Assembly (NCBI GenBank): GCA_964600235.1
Contig: CAZRIV010000006.1
Span: 124,001-188,000, forward strand
DNA from: MWEI01 sp964600235
GTDB lineage: Bacteria; Desulfobacterota; Desulfomonilia; UBA1062
Direction of reading: 5' to 3'
Length of the DNA stretch: 64,000 bases
The notes beneath the pieces are model-generated. The model did not search any database and was not told the DNA's origin. It was given only the letters and a program-made list of their open reading frames with translations. This document shows positions 53,867-62,480 of this stretch, in pieces. The position numbers and the translations under genes were made by a program. The stretch's first letter is position 1. The number at the start of each line of letters is the position of its first letter.

Positions 53867-55849
53867 ATGACTCCTGAGGTCCATCACGGACTCAGTCCAT
53901 GGCAGGTCTTGAGGCGCAAGATCATCGGCGCTCCGAGGGACCTGAACGAACCTTCCATCTTCCACAAGTTGAGCCTGATACCGCTCCTCGCCTGGATCGG
54001 TCTTGGCGCAGACGGCCTCTCGTCCTCTTCATACGGTCCTGAAGAGGCCTTCCGCGCATTGGGACCACACACCTATCTGGCCCTGCTGCTCGCCCTGGCA
54101 ACGGCTTTTACCGTATTTGTCATCTCATATGCCTACTCACGAATCATCGAGCACTTCCCCCATGGCGGCGGCGGATATATCGTGGCCACTCATACCATCG
54201 GACCGACCGCGGGCATAGTTTCCGGGAGCGCCCTGCTGGTGGACTATGTGCTGACGATCACGGTATCGCTTGCATCATGCAGTGACGCCATATTCAGTTT
54301 CCTTCCTATGCACTACCATATGTTCAAGGTCCCCTTTGCGGTATTTCTGATTGTCTTTCTCATAGTCATGAATCTGAGAGGGGCCAAGGAATCCGTCACG
54401 ATACTCGCGCCGATCTTTCTTGTCTTCATCGCAACCCACATCCTCCTGCTCGGGTATGGGATCGGGACCCATATCTCAGGGGCTAAAGCCATTGTCGAAG
54501 AACTTCACGTGGATCTCATAAAAGACATGGGGACCATTGGATTTATCGGGATCATGGCGCTCTTCCTCAGGGCCTTTTCCATGGGCGGTGGGACATACAC
54601 CGGTATCGAGGCCGTCTCCAACAGCATGCAGGTTATCCGCGAACCCAAGGTGCCCAACGGGAAACGGACCATGCTCTACATGGCTCTGTCACTGGCCATC
54701 ATGGCGAGCGGGCTCATTGTATGCTATCTCCTCTTCGGCATCAGGCCAACCTCGGGTCGCACCATGAATGCCATTCTGGCGGATGGGATTTTCACCTCCT
54801 GGCCTTTGGGCGGCACCATCGCGATGATCACCATTTTCTCTGAAGGGGCGCTGCTCATGGTGGCTGCACAGGCAGGATTCATAGGCGGCCCGAGGATCAT
54901 GGGCAACATGGCTATTGACCTATGGCTACCAAGGCGGTTTGCGGCACTGTCCGAGCGCCTTACCATGCAGGATGGCGTAATGCTCATGGGGATATCATCG
55001 CTGGCGCTTCTCTTCTATACGAAGGGGGCTGTCTCTACTTTGGTGATCATGTACTCCATTAACGTCTTTCTGACCTTTTCTCTGTCCCAGTATGGGATGA
55101 TAAAGTTTTATCTGAAAAGGAAGAATAAGGAAACTAAATGGTTGCGTTACCTCCCTGCCCACATAATCGGATTCGCCCTGTGCTTGACAATCCTTCTGGT
55201 TACCGTCTCGATCAAGTTCAGAGAAGGTGGGTGGGTGACGCTCCTCATTACGGGTTGCCTGCTCCTGCTGTGCTATATAATCCGCGGTCACTATCGCCGG
55301 GTGAGGAAGGGGGCACGGTCTCTGGATGACATCCTCATGGGTATGTACCTGGAAGGGTCAAAGATCAACACGGATCCGCCCGATCCGAAAGACATGACGG
55401 CCATTCTCCTGGTGAGCGGTTACGGCGGTTTCGGCCTCCACTCGTTCCTTTCAATATTCAGAAACTTCCCCGACATGTACAAGAATTTCATCTTTGTCTC
55501 AGTGGGGGAGATCGATTCGGGCTCGTTCAAGGGGATTGAAGAGGTTGAAGCATTGAAGAGTTCCGTTATAGATGGCCTGAAAAAGTATGTGGACCTTGCC
55601 AGAAATCTCGGTTATCCTGCGGACTTTCGTATGGACGTTGGTACTGATGTTGTTGAAACCGCGACAGAACTCTGTGGGACGGTAGCAAGGGATTATCAGC
55701 GCTCCATGATTTTTGCCGGCAAGCTCATATTCCAGAAGGAAGGCATTTTTCAGCGTTTCCTTCACAACGAGACGGCCTTTGCCATCCAGCGTAGGCTTCA
55801 GTGGGAAGGAGTAGCCATGGTGGTTCTGCCTATAAGGGTCATGATGTAG
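53867..55849 (+). CDS. KimA-like APC-superfamily potassium transporter, copy 1
   Basis: 660 residues, about 12 membrane helices over residues 40-480 and a cytoplasmic C-terminal domain of about 180 residues. GLGADGLSSSSYGPEEAF in the first helix is the conserved substrate-binding motif in this APC subfamily. The C-terminal section (GYGGFGLHSFLSIFRNFPDM, VDVGTD-type strands) looks like a Usp-type dimerisation/sensor domain. A c-di-AMP riboswitch in the leader strongly implies potassium, as for KimA of Bacillus, though an amino acid is not excluded. Copy 2 at 56233 is a near-duplicate. Confidence 0.83.
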   Translation: MTPEVHHGLSPWQVLRRKIIGAPRDLNEPSIFHKLSLIPLLAWIGLGADGLSSSSYGPEEAFRALGPHTYLALLLALATAFTVFVISYAYSRIIEHFPHGGGGYIVATHTIGPTAGIVSGSALLVDYVLTITVSLASCSDAIFSFLPMHYHMFKVPFAVFLIVFLIVMNLRGAKESVTILAPIFLVFIATHILLLGYGIGTHISGAKAIVEELHVDLIKDMGTIGFIGIMALFLRAFSMGGGTYTGIEAVSNSMQVIREPKVPNGKRTMLYMALSLAIMASGLIVCYLLFGIRPTSGRTMNAILADGIFTSWPLGGTIAMITIFSEGALLMVAAQAGFIGGPRIMGNMAIDLWLPRRFAALSERLTMQDGVMLMGISSLALLFYTKGAVSTLVIMYSINVFLTFSLSQYGMIKFYLKRKNKETKWLRYLPAHIIGFALCLTILLVTVSIKFREGGWVTLLITGCLLLLCYIIRGHYRRVRKGARSLDDILMGMYLEGSKINTDPPDPKDMTAILLVSGYGGFGLHSFLSIFRNFPDMYKNFIFVSVGEIDSGSFKGIEEVEALKSSVIDGLKKYVDLARNLGYPADFRMDVGTDVVETATELCGTVARDYQRSMIFAGKLIFQKEGIFQRFLHNETAFAIQRRLQWEGVAMVVLPIRVMM

Positions 55850-55975
55850 AATCTTTGCATGCCAGACCACTTGGTGTTAGTACTCCCGACACTCCTCAAA
55901 AAGGTCAAGCAAATGGATAATGGACATTTAAGTCTTCGGAGGGTTCCTTGTAAAAGATCCTGTGGGAAATATCGG

Positions 55976-56005
55976 TTGACAAGTTCTTCCACCGGGGCAT
56001 ATATC
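55976..56005 (+). promoter_or_regulatory. Sigma-70 promoter for second KimA-like gene
   Basis: TTGACA (55976-55981) and TATATC (56000-56005), spacing 18. Same position relative to the aptamer as in copy 1. Confidence 0.68.
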
Positions 56006-56011
56006 ATGCTG

Positions 56012-56135
56012 CAAATACAGCCAAAATCTGCCTCAACGGTGGATGCGGGGGACCCGGCAACTGGGGCGTATTCCTGAAGAAGATAGGGCACTTCCAGGCC
56101 CGAGCCCGACAGCTAACCTCGTAGGCTATTGGAAG
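56012..56135 (+). promoter_or_regulatory. c-di-AMP riboswitch (ydaO/yuaA class), copy 2
   Basis: Same conserved blocks as copy 1: GGGGGACCCGG, GGGGCGTATTCC, CCAGGCCCGAGCCCGACAG and CTAACCTCGTAGGC. P1 pairs AGCC (56019-56022) with GGCT (56124-56127). Leader to the start codon is about 100 bases with a small CGGAA/TTCCG hairpin. Confidence 0.88.
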
Positions 56136-56232
56136 GATGTTATTGCATGGATGATGGCAGCAGGTGTTGTTCCCGCAGGCGGAATATGACTTCCGAGACC
56201 CTATGCTAGGTTTAATCCCCGGGTAATATCAG

Positions 56233-58215
56233 ATGTCCACGAACGGCCAGAGCGACCTGAACCTTCTGCAGAGGATCAAGCGGAAGCTCATCGGTCAACC
56301 CAAGGACCTGAAAGAGGCCTCCATCTTTCACAAGTTGAGCCTCATCCCCCTGCTTGCCTGGATAGGGCTGGGGGCGGACGGCCTTTCATCCTCCTCGTAC
56401 GGTCCTGAAGAAGCCTTCCGGGCACTGGGGGATCATACCTATCTGGCACTCTTCATGGCCGTCGCCATGGCCTTTACAGTGTTCGTCATCTCCTATACCT
56501 ACACGCGCATCATCGAGCATTTCCCGCATGGTGGCGGCGGATACATCGTTGCGACCCATACCATCGGCAAGACCACGGGCATCATTTCAGGGTGCGCACT
56601 GCTCGTCGACTATATCCTCACCATCACTGTTTCACTGGCTTCCTGCGGAGATGCCATCTTCAGCTTCCTGCCCTATGAGTACTACGTGTTCAAGGTCCCA
56701 TTTGTCGTGTTTCTCATCATCTTCCTCATCATCATGAACCTGAGGGGGGCCAAGGAATCCGTCACCATGCTCGCGCCGATCTTTCTGATATACCTTGCGA
56801 CCCATGTGCTGCTTCTCGGGTACGGTATAGGTACGCATCTGCCCAAGGCTGGTATGATAGCACGGGATCTCCACGGGAATCTCTCGACCGACTTACAGGC
56901 CATAGGCTTTGTCGGGGTCATGGCCCTTTTTCTGAGGGCATTCTCCATGGGAGGGGGAACCTACACGGGCATCGAGGCGGTATCCAACAGCATGCAGGTC
57001 ATGCGCGAACCCAAGATCCCCAACGGCAAGCGGACCATGCTCTACATGGCCCTGTCGCTGGCCATCATGGCAAGCGGTCTCATCGTCTGCTACCTCCTTT
57101 TCGACATCAGGCCAACCCATGGCAGGACCATGAACGCCATGCTGGCGGACGGGGTTTTCGGCTCCTGGCCTTTGGGCGGTACCATCGCGATGGTAACCAT
57201 TTTCTCTGAAGGTGCGCTGCTCATGGTGGCGGCACAGGCAGGCTTCATCGGCGGTCCCAGAATCATGGGCAACATGGCCATAGACCTGTGGTTTCCCAGG
57301 CGATTTGCGGCGCTCTCGGAACGCCTCACCATGCAGGACGGAGTTCTGCTCATGGGCATTTCATCACTGGCCATGCTCCTGTACACGAAAGGCTCGGTAA
57401 CTGCGCTGGTGATCATGTATTCCATAAACGTGTTTCTGACCTTTTCACTTGACCAGTTCGGCATGATCAACTTCTACCTGAAGAGAAGGCACAGGGGTAT
57501 ACCGTGGAAGCGGTACCTGAGCGCCCACGTTCTTGGATTCATGCTGTGTTCCACGATCCTCGCAGTCACCGTGGCGATGAAGTTCAGGGAAGGCGGCTGG
57601 CTGACCATACTCATCACCGGGTGCATCATTGCTGTCTGTTACTTCATCCGCGGTCACTACCGGAGGGTAAGAAAGGGTGCCCGCTCTCTGGATGACATCC
57701 TCATGGGCATGTACCTGGAAGGCTCCAAGGTGAACACCGATCCGTGCGATCCAAACGAAATGACAGCCGTTCTCCTCGTAGGGGGATACAATGGTTTCGG
57801 CCTCCACTCCTTCCTCTCGATCTTCCGGACCTTCCCGAACGTGTATAAGAATTTCATCTTCGTCTCCATCGGTGAGATAGATTCGGGCTCTTTCAAGGGT
57901 GTTGAAGAGCTGGAGGCATTGAAGAACTCCGTGGAAGATGGATTGAAAAAATATGTGAATCTTGCCCGTAAGCTCGGTTTTGCAGCTGATTACCGTGTGG
58001 ACATAGGCATCGATGTGGTGGATACGGCCAACCATCTGTGCCAGACAGTCGCGAGCGAGTTCCCCCGCTCGACGGTGTTCGCAGGCCAGTTGATCTTCCA
58101 GAAAGAGAGCATGTTCCAGCGCTTCCTCCACAACGAAACAGCCTTTGCCATCCAGCGCAGGCTCCAGTGGGAGGGGATTGCCATGATGATCCTGCCCATA
58201 CGGGTGATGATGTAA
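56233..58215 (+). CDS. KimA-like APC-superfamily potassium transporter, copy 2
   Basis: 660 residues, equal in length to copy 1 and clearly homologous throughout, including GLGADGLSSSSYGPEEAF, the RIIEHFPHGGGGYIVATHTI loop and the shared C-terminus LQWEGIAMMILPIRVMM. Differences are concentrated in the N-terminal 20 residues and loops, so the duplication is not recent. The preceding aptamer and promoter are duplicated as well (unit length about 2.35 kb). The gene is followed by a 72-nt palindromic terminator. Confidence 0.83.
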   Translation: MSTNGQSDLNLLQRIKRKLIGQPKDLKEASIFHKLSLIPLLAWIGLGADGLSSSSYGPEEAFRALGDHTYLALFMAVAMAFTVFVISYTYTRIIEHFPHGGGGYIVATHTIGKTTGIISGCALLVDYILTITVSLASCGDAIFSFLPYEYYVFKVPFVVFLIIFLIIMNLRGAKESVTMLAPIFLIYLATHVLLLGYGIGTHLPKAGMIARDLHGNLSTDLQAIGFVGVMALFLRAFSMGGGTYTGIEAVSNSMQVMREPKIPNGKRTMLYMALSLAIMASGLIVCYLLFDIRPTHGRTMNAMLADGVFGSWPLGGTIAMVTIFSEGALLMVAAQAGFIGGPRIMGNMAIDLWFPRRFAALSERLTMQDGVLLMGISSLAMLLYTKGSVTALVIMYSINVFLTFSLDQFGMINFYLKRRHRGIPWKRYLSAHVLGFMLCSTILAVTVAMKFREGGWLTILITGCIIAVCYFIRGHYRRVRKGARSLDDILMGMYLEGSKVNTDPCDPNEMTAVLLVGGYNGFGLHSFLSIFRTFPNVYKNFIFVSIGEIDSGSFKGVEELEALKNSVEDGLKKYVNLARKLGFAADYRVDIGIDVVDTANHLCQTVASEFPRSTVFAGQLIFQKESMFQRFLHNETAFAIQRRLQWEGIAMMILPIRVMM

Positions 58216-58313
58216 GACGAGAGGGCTCTACTTAACTCGACCATCACAGCCAAGCGGCAAAGGCCCTTGCATAACTTCAGAAGAGCGATTAGGCCAGACG
58301 AGAAAAACCTTAT

Positions 58314-58396
58314 CTGAACAAATGATGGATCCAGCCGGGGACAAGCAATTTTGCTTGTCCCCGGCTGGATCCATCATTTGTTCAGGCCAATTTTTT
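58314..58396. terminator. Bidirectional 35-bp palindromic terminator
   Basis: Arms 58314-58348 and 58351-58385 are fully complementary with only a two-base centre. TTTTTT (58391-58396) follows on the plus side; a T run also follows on the minus side. It separates KimA copy 2 from the convergent oxidoreductase operon. Confidence 0.85.
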
Positions 58397-58461
58397 GGTG
58401 TTGTTCAACTATGGGCATGGGGTTGCACAGATATTTCACTCAGTGGTCGGTTTGAGCGGCT

Positions 58462-59076
58462 TCAACCATGACTGTCTCTATCGTCTTTGGGAAAGTAGGT
58501 TGTAACAATTTCCCTGACTTCCTGCAGCCATCTGCGCCGCTGCTCCACCGTGCTCGTGACCATGACACCGAAGGTCCTGCGTTCGAACATCTGCACCCCG
58601 CACAGGCCGAAGATGCAATTTTTCCAAAGGGTCTCCAGCGGGTCCCCGAAGACCCTGGCCTCGCGCTCCGGGGGTGTGTTGGACGTGTTGAAAACAAGGG
58701 CGGTTTTTGCCTTCAGGAGCCCGTTCGGAACACCGTCGCCCAAGTCCCCTTCTTCAAATTCGTATGCCACTCCAGGTCGCAGCACCCTGTCGATCCATCC
58801 CTTCAGAACGGCAGGGGGCTGGCCCCACCAGTTGGGATGGATGATGACGACGCCCTCGGTCTTAGCGATCTCGTCACAATGCCGGGCCAGGTGAGCAGGG
58901 AGTAAGGTGTCCCTTTGTATCTCCTCAGAGGGCAGGATCGGATCGAACACTTCTTCATAGAGGTCATGAAAGGTAACCTTGTGTCCGTTTTCCTGGAGCT
59001 TGTCTATGGCAATTTCCGCAATGGCATGGTTGAAGCTCCCCGGGTCAGGGTGGGCAAGGATGACGGACACCTTCAT
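58462..59076 (-). CDS. NAD(P)H-dependent oxidoreductase, MdaB/NQO-type flavodoxin fold
   Basis: 204 residues, start ATG 59076 behind AAAGGAG. MKVSVILAHPDPGSFNHAIA is the FMN-loop start of the MdaB/KefF/NQO family; VVIIHPNWWGQPPAVLKGWI then DRVLRPGVAYEF and ALVFNTSNTP with LCGVQMFERRTFG complete the fold. It probably reduces quinones by two electrons. Third gene of an operon with an acyl-CoA dehydrogenase and an XRE-cupin regulator. A long open frame reading upstream through the dehydrogenase is a chance overlap. Confidence 0.86.
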   Translation of the reverse strand: MKVSVILAHPDPGSFNHAIAEIAIDKLQENGHKVTFHDLYEEVFDPILPSEEIQRDTLLPAHLARHCDEIAKTEGVVIIHPNWWGQPPAVLKGWIDRVLRPGVAYEFEEGDLGDGVPNGLLKAKTALVFNTSNTPPEREARVFGDPLETLWKNCIFGLCGVQMFERRTFGVMVTSTVEQRRRWLQEVREIVTTYFPKDDRDSHG

Positions 59077-59117
59077 AGTATGCTCCTTTGCTACAGAAAC
59101 CTCACATGACGTATATA

Positions 59118-60251
59118 TTAATCCCTCAGCAACTCCCGGGCAATGACCAGTCTCTGGATCTCGGAGGTGCCTTCGTAGATGGTGGTGGCCCTGGCGTCGC
59201 GATAGAGCCTCTCCACCTTGAAGTCCTTTATATAGCCGTAACCCCCATGGATCTGCAGCGCGAGGTATGCCGCCTTGTTCGCGGCTTCCGAGGAAAAGAG
59301 CTTTGCCATGGAGGCCTCTTTGGTGAAGGGTGCACCCTTGTCTTTCTTCCCTGCCGCCCAGAGGGTGAGAAGATGTGCCGCCTCTATGGCGGTCGCCATG
59401 TCGGCGATCATCCACTGGATGGCCTGGAAAGAGCTTATGGACCTGCCGAACTGCTTGCGCTCCTTGGCATACCTTATGGCCTCGTCCAGGCACGCCCTTG
59501 AGATTCCCAGGGCCTGTGAGGATATGCCGATGCGTCCGCTGTCCAGAGCCGTCATGGCGATCTTGAACCCGATGCCGGGCCTTCCGATGAGGTTCTCCTT
59601 CGGGACCTTGCAGTCTACGAAGATGAGCTCAACCGTGTTTGATGCCCTCAGACCCATCTTGTCTTCCCGTGAACCTATGGAAAAGCCTGGGGTATCCTTC
59701 TCTATGATGATGGCCGAGAGACCCTTGTTGCCCTTTTCAGGGCCTGTCCGGGCGATGAGATTCACCACGTCCGCATATGCACCATGGGTAATGAAGACCT
59801 TTGTGCCATTGATGAGATAGTGATCCCCCTTGTCCTCGGCCTTTATGTTCAGGCTTGCAGGGTCTGATCCGGCACCTGGTTCGGTAAGGGCAAAGCAGCC
59901 GAGCAGTTCGCCCTGCGCAAGTCGTATGAGGTATTTAATCTTCTGGCCTTCATCCCCGAACTTGAGCAGCGGTTCGGTGGAGAGATTGGCCACAGACATG
60001 GTCACCGCAGTGGACGCGCATGCATAGGCGATCTCCTGGAGTGCGAGGCAATAGCTGACGGCCCCGGCCCCTGATCCTCCGTACTCTGCAGGCACCATCA
60101 TGCCGAGCAGTCCCAGCCGGCCCATCTTCTTGATCACATCAGAGGGGAAAAGCTCCTCCTTGTCCCGTTTTGCAGCCAGGGGCTCGAGCTCTCTCCTGGC
60201 GAAGTCCCTGGCCATGAGCCGTACCATTTCCTGTTCAGCGCTGAGATTCAA
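59118..60251 (-). CDS. Acyl-CoA dehydrogenase
   Basis: 377 residues, normal for the short/medium-chain family. LLGCFALTEPGAGSDPASLN and YLINGTKVFITHGAYADV are the FAD/substrate-binding signatures; the catalytic Glu lies in TIYEGTSEIQ at about 363, as in butyryl/glutaryl-type enzymes. The C-terminus also has LQIHGGYGYIKDFKVERLYR, ACAD signature 2. It oxidises an acyl-CoA to the enoyl-CoA with electrons passed to ETF; chain length is undetermined. Upstream regulator ends 14 bases before it. Confidence 0.92.
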   Translation of the reverse strand: MNLSAEQEMVRLMARDFARRELEPLAAKRDKEELFPSDVIKKMGRLGLLGMMVPAEYGGSGAGAVSYCLALQEIAYACASTAVTMSVANLSTEPLLKFGDEGQKIKYLIRLAQGELLGCFALTEPGAGSDPASLNIKAEDKGDHYLINGTKVFITHGAYADVVNLIARTGPEKGNKGLSAIIIEKDTPGFSIGSREDKMGLRASNTVELIFVDCKVPKENLIGRPGIGFKIAMTALDSGRIGISSQALGISRACLDEAIRYAKERKQFGRSISSFQAIQWMIADMATAIEAAHLLTLWAAGKKDKGAPFTKEASMAKLFSSEAANKAAYLALQIHGGYGYIKDFKVERLYRDARATTIYEGTSEIQRLVIARELLRD

Positions 60252-60265
60252 TTGGATGTCCCTCC

Positions 60266-60811
60266 TCAGGGAATGTAGATGACAACCAGGAGTTCCGCCC
60301 TCTCCTTTGAGGGGTTGCTGAGTTTGTGGTGCAGCGAGGAATTGAAGTGGATGCTGCCGCCTTTTCTGAGAGTGGTTATGTTCTGGCCTACCTGTATGGT
60401 CAGCCCGCCGTCCAGGACGTAGATGAATTCTTCCCCCTCATGGTGGTATTCTACACCCTTGTGTTCGGTCACAGGATCGATGGTCACGCGGTATGCCCTC
60501 AGGTGCTTCTCCTCACCCGGGTGGGTGAGTGCTACATAGGCATAAGAGGCCACTCTCTTTTTATGGCTTTTCGTGCGTTTCTTCGATGCCTCTTTTTCCT
60601 GTGGCCCCTGGAGCTGTTCGATGTCGATCTTGAAGGTGCGGCCAAGCTGGAGAACAAGTGCGACAGGAGGGGCCACTCTCCCTTCTTCCACCTCCTTGAG
60701 CAGGGCGGTGTCGTACCCCGTGTCCCTTGAGAGGTCATCCAGGCTGAGCCCTTTTTCCTCTCTCATGGAGCGGATTTTTTTGCCCAGGGATTCTTCCGGT
60801 TTTCTGCCCAC
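60266..60811 (-). CDS. XRE-family regulator with cupin domain
   Basis: 181 residues from GTG 60811, with AGGAGG in front; a further upstream frame extension is not needed. HTH (about 10-65): LGKKIRSMREEKGLSLDDLS then RDTGYDTALLKEVEEGRVAP. Cupin (about 105-180): EYHHEGEEFIYVLDGGLTIQ and GGSIHFNSSLHHKLSNPSKE, the metal-binding His/Glu set. Regulators of this type sense a small ligand; the linked acyl-CoA dehydrogenase suggests a fatty acid or organic acid pathway. A perfect palindrome at 60963-60976 may be its operator. Confidence 0.86.
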   Translation of the reverse strand: MGRKPEESLGKKIRSMREEKGLSLDDLSRDTGYDTALLKEVEEGRVAPPVALVLQLGRTFKIDIEQLQGPQEKEASKKRTKSHKKRVASYAYVALTHPGEEKHLRAYRVTIDPVTEHKGVEYHHEGEEFIYVLDGGLTIQVGQNITTLRKGGSIHFNSSLHHKLSNPSKERAELLVVIYIP

Positions 60812-60962
60812 ATATCCTCCTATGTCTGTGAAGTGCCCGGAGGCACCTCGCTGGATTCGGAACCATGATAGCATAGAACAGAGGAAAAGACAGCCTATTA
60901 GGTTTCAAGACGATCTTATCATATGACAAATATGTACCATGTCATGTGCTTATATGCCATGT

Positions 60963-60976
60963 ATTGTCCGGACAAT
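60963..60976. promoter_or_regulatory. 14-bp perfect palindrome, possible operator
   Basis: ATTGTCCGGACAAT lies between the divergent regulator (start 60811) and amphi-Trp gene (start 61042). A looser inverted repeat ATGACA/TGTCAT stands at 60923-60945. Both fit a dimeric repressor site; autoregulation is an inference. Confidence 0.4.
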
Positions 60977-61041
60977 GATATTTCAACGTTCCCTTGAACG
61001 TCTGCACAGGATAATATGAGAAATACATGACGGGAGGCTTC

Positions 61042-61263
61042 ATGAAGAAAAAGGACAGAGAGGTGGAGAAGGGCTATTCAGGTCCACAGGCGGCATTGAA
61101 ACTGAGGAGGCTTGCAGACTCCCTTGAACAAGGGGAGCCTTTCCGCATCCAGATCGGCGGGGAGAGGATTTCCATCCCTGCCGATGCTGAAATCACATTC
61201 GAGCACGAGCGTGAAGGCACGCTGGAAGAGCTGGAGATCCAGCTCAAGTGGAAGAGGATCTAG
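61042..61263 (+). CDS. Amphi-Trp domain protein
   Basis: 73 residues, ATG behind GGGAGG. The whole sequence matches the small amphi-Trp family: AALKLRRLADSLEQGEPFRI, then GGERISIPADAEITFEHERE and a C-terminal ELEIQLKWKR with the single conserved Trp. Function unknown in the family; common in anaerobic bacteria and archaea. Followed after 54 bases by the SleB-like gene. Confidence 0.8.
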   Translation: MKKKDREVEKGYSGPQAALKLRRLADSLEQGEPFRIQIGGERISIPADAEITFEHEREGTLEELEIQLKWKRI

Positions 61264-61317
61264 GGAATTCGGCTTCGGTCCAAAGGACGCTTGCATGAGT
61301 CATGGCGGGATAGATCC

Positions 61318-61992
61318 ATGAGATCCGTTCACATCCTCATTTTAATGACCATCCTCATGATATGCTTCCTCCCGAGCGCCTCGGCCCAAGACAGACCAGC
61401 ATGTCTTTCATGTGAAGGAAGCTCAACCATAGAGGCTGTCATTGCGTCCCTGGAGATTGCCGATCAGGAAGTGCTTGCCAGGCTTGTCTATGCCGAGTCG
61501 ACGTCCACAGGGTTTGCCGACAGCCCGGACGTGCACGAAGCCATTGCCTGGGGGGTCATGAACCGCGTAAGGCTGGGTCAGCGCTCCACTTCCATGAAAA
61601 GGGCCTATGGAGCAGGCATCAAGGGGGTGATCTTCAAGAAGGGTCAATTCAACCCGGCCGTATCCAGAAGATCGCCCTTCTCGCGGGATTTCCTCTGTCC
61701 CGGTGACAGCATCAGGTGGGGCATATCGTACATGGCTGCCCAAAAGGCGATCCAAGGTGAAGGAAACCCGTTCATACAGACGCCATGGGAAAAAGAGCAT
61801 GATGTCTCCCTGGTAGTCAACTTCTACTATCCGGGCTCCATTCAGGCGAAAACACCCCTGGCCCCCTGGGAGTCAGCGAAGGGCCTGAAGTTCATCGGGG
61901 ATGTCCTCATCAACTCTCACGTGCTGCCGTCCACGCAGGTCCGGTTTTACCGGCTTACCCGCCCCCCGGCTGATATACAGCCACTGCGCTAG
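61318..61992 (+). CDS. SleB-like cell wall hydrolase
   Basis: 224 residues, signal peptide ending in SASAQ. The Hydrolase_2/SleB-like domain has the catalytic-type Glu in LVYAESTSTG, EAIAWGVMNRVRLG, GVIFKKGQFNPAV and later AQKAIQGEGNPF. In spore formers SleB digests cortex; in Gram-negatives similar enzymes remodel peptidoglycan. The ATG 61318 is favoured over 61291 since it gives a proper signal peptide. Exported, probably acting in the periplasm. Confidence 0.78.
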   Translation: MRSVHILILMTILMICFLPSASAQDRPACLSCEGSSTIEAVIASLEIADQEVLARLVYAESTSTGFADSPDVHEAIAWGVMNRVRLGQRSTSMKRAYGAGIKGVIFKKGQFNPAVSRRSPFSRDFLCPGDSIRWGISYMAAQKAIQGEGNPFIQTPWEKEHDVSLVVNFYYPGSIQAKTPLAPWESAKGLKFIGDVLINSHVLPSTQVRFYRLTRPPADIQPLR

Positions 61993-62076
61993 GAACATTA
62001 CGGACCTGGTCCGGCCCTGACTTGGCCTGTTCCATGGTCCATTGATAATCACTGTCATAAAGGCTATTCTTCTTTC

Positions 62077-62460
62077 ATGGCTGAAGAGTTCCTGTTTCAG
62101 ATTCTGGCCGATGGCGTGGTCATACTCCACCTGGGGTTCATCCTCTTTGTCATCTTCGGGGGAATCATCGCCGTTTTCTGGCCCAGGGTCCTGTGGATAC
62201 AGGTCCCGTGCGTCATATGGGGTGTTTTCACCGAGCTTGCAGGATTCATCTGCCCCCTCACCCCCCTGGAGAATTATCTGCTCAGGCGCTCGGGACGATT
62301 GCCCTATTCGGGTGATTTCATCATGCACTACATCGAGCCGGTCATCTATCCTCAAGGCCTCACCAGGGAGTTTCAGGTCCTGCTGGGCGTTATGGCCTTT
62401 TCATTGAACGCCGGCGTGTATATCTGGCTGTTGAGCAGGAAAAGGACAAAAGCCCAGTGA
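62077..62460 (+). CDS. DUF2784 membrane protein
   Basis: 127 residues, three or four hydrophobic segments. DUF2784 features: LADGVVILHLGFILFVIFGG at the start, WPRVLWIQVPCVIWGVFTEL and CPLTPLENYLLRRSGRLPYS in the middle, FIMHYIEPVIYPQGL before the last helix. Function unknown. Ends 20 bases before the stop of the convergent barrel gene at 62481. Confidence 0.85.
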   Translation: MAEEFLFQILADGVVILHLGFILFVIFGGIIAVFWPRVLWIQVPCVIWGVFTELAGFICPLTPLENYLLRRSGRLPYSGDFIMHYIEPVIYPQGLTREFQVLLGVMAFSLNAGVYIWLLSRKRTKAQ

Positions 62461-62480
62461 CCAAAGCGAGCGCCGGCATA

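Larger units (their letters stand above)
55850..56232. other. Intergenic region with second promoter and riboswitch
   Basis: About 125 bases without features after copy 1, then a promoter and riboswitch closely resembling those of copy 1. No terminator found after copy 1, so read-through into copy 2 is possible. Confidence 0.6.

Noticed and set aside
59077..59493. Long N-terminal extension of the NAD(P)H oxidoreductase
   Set aside because: Overlaps the acyl-CoA dehydrogenase in another frame; ATG 59076 has a good ribosome binding site and starts the fold.
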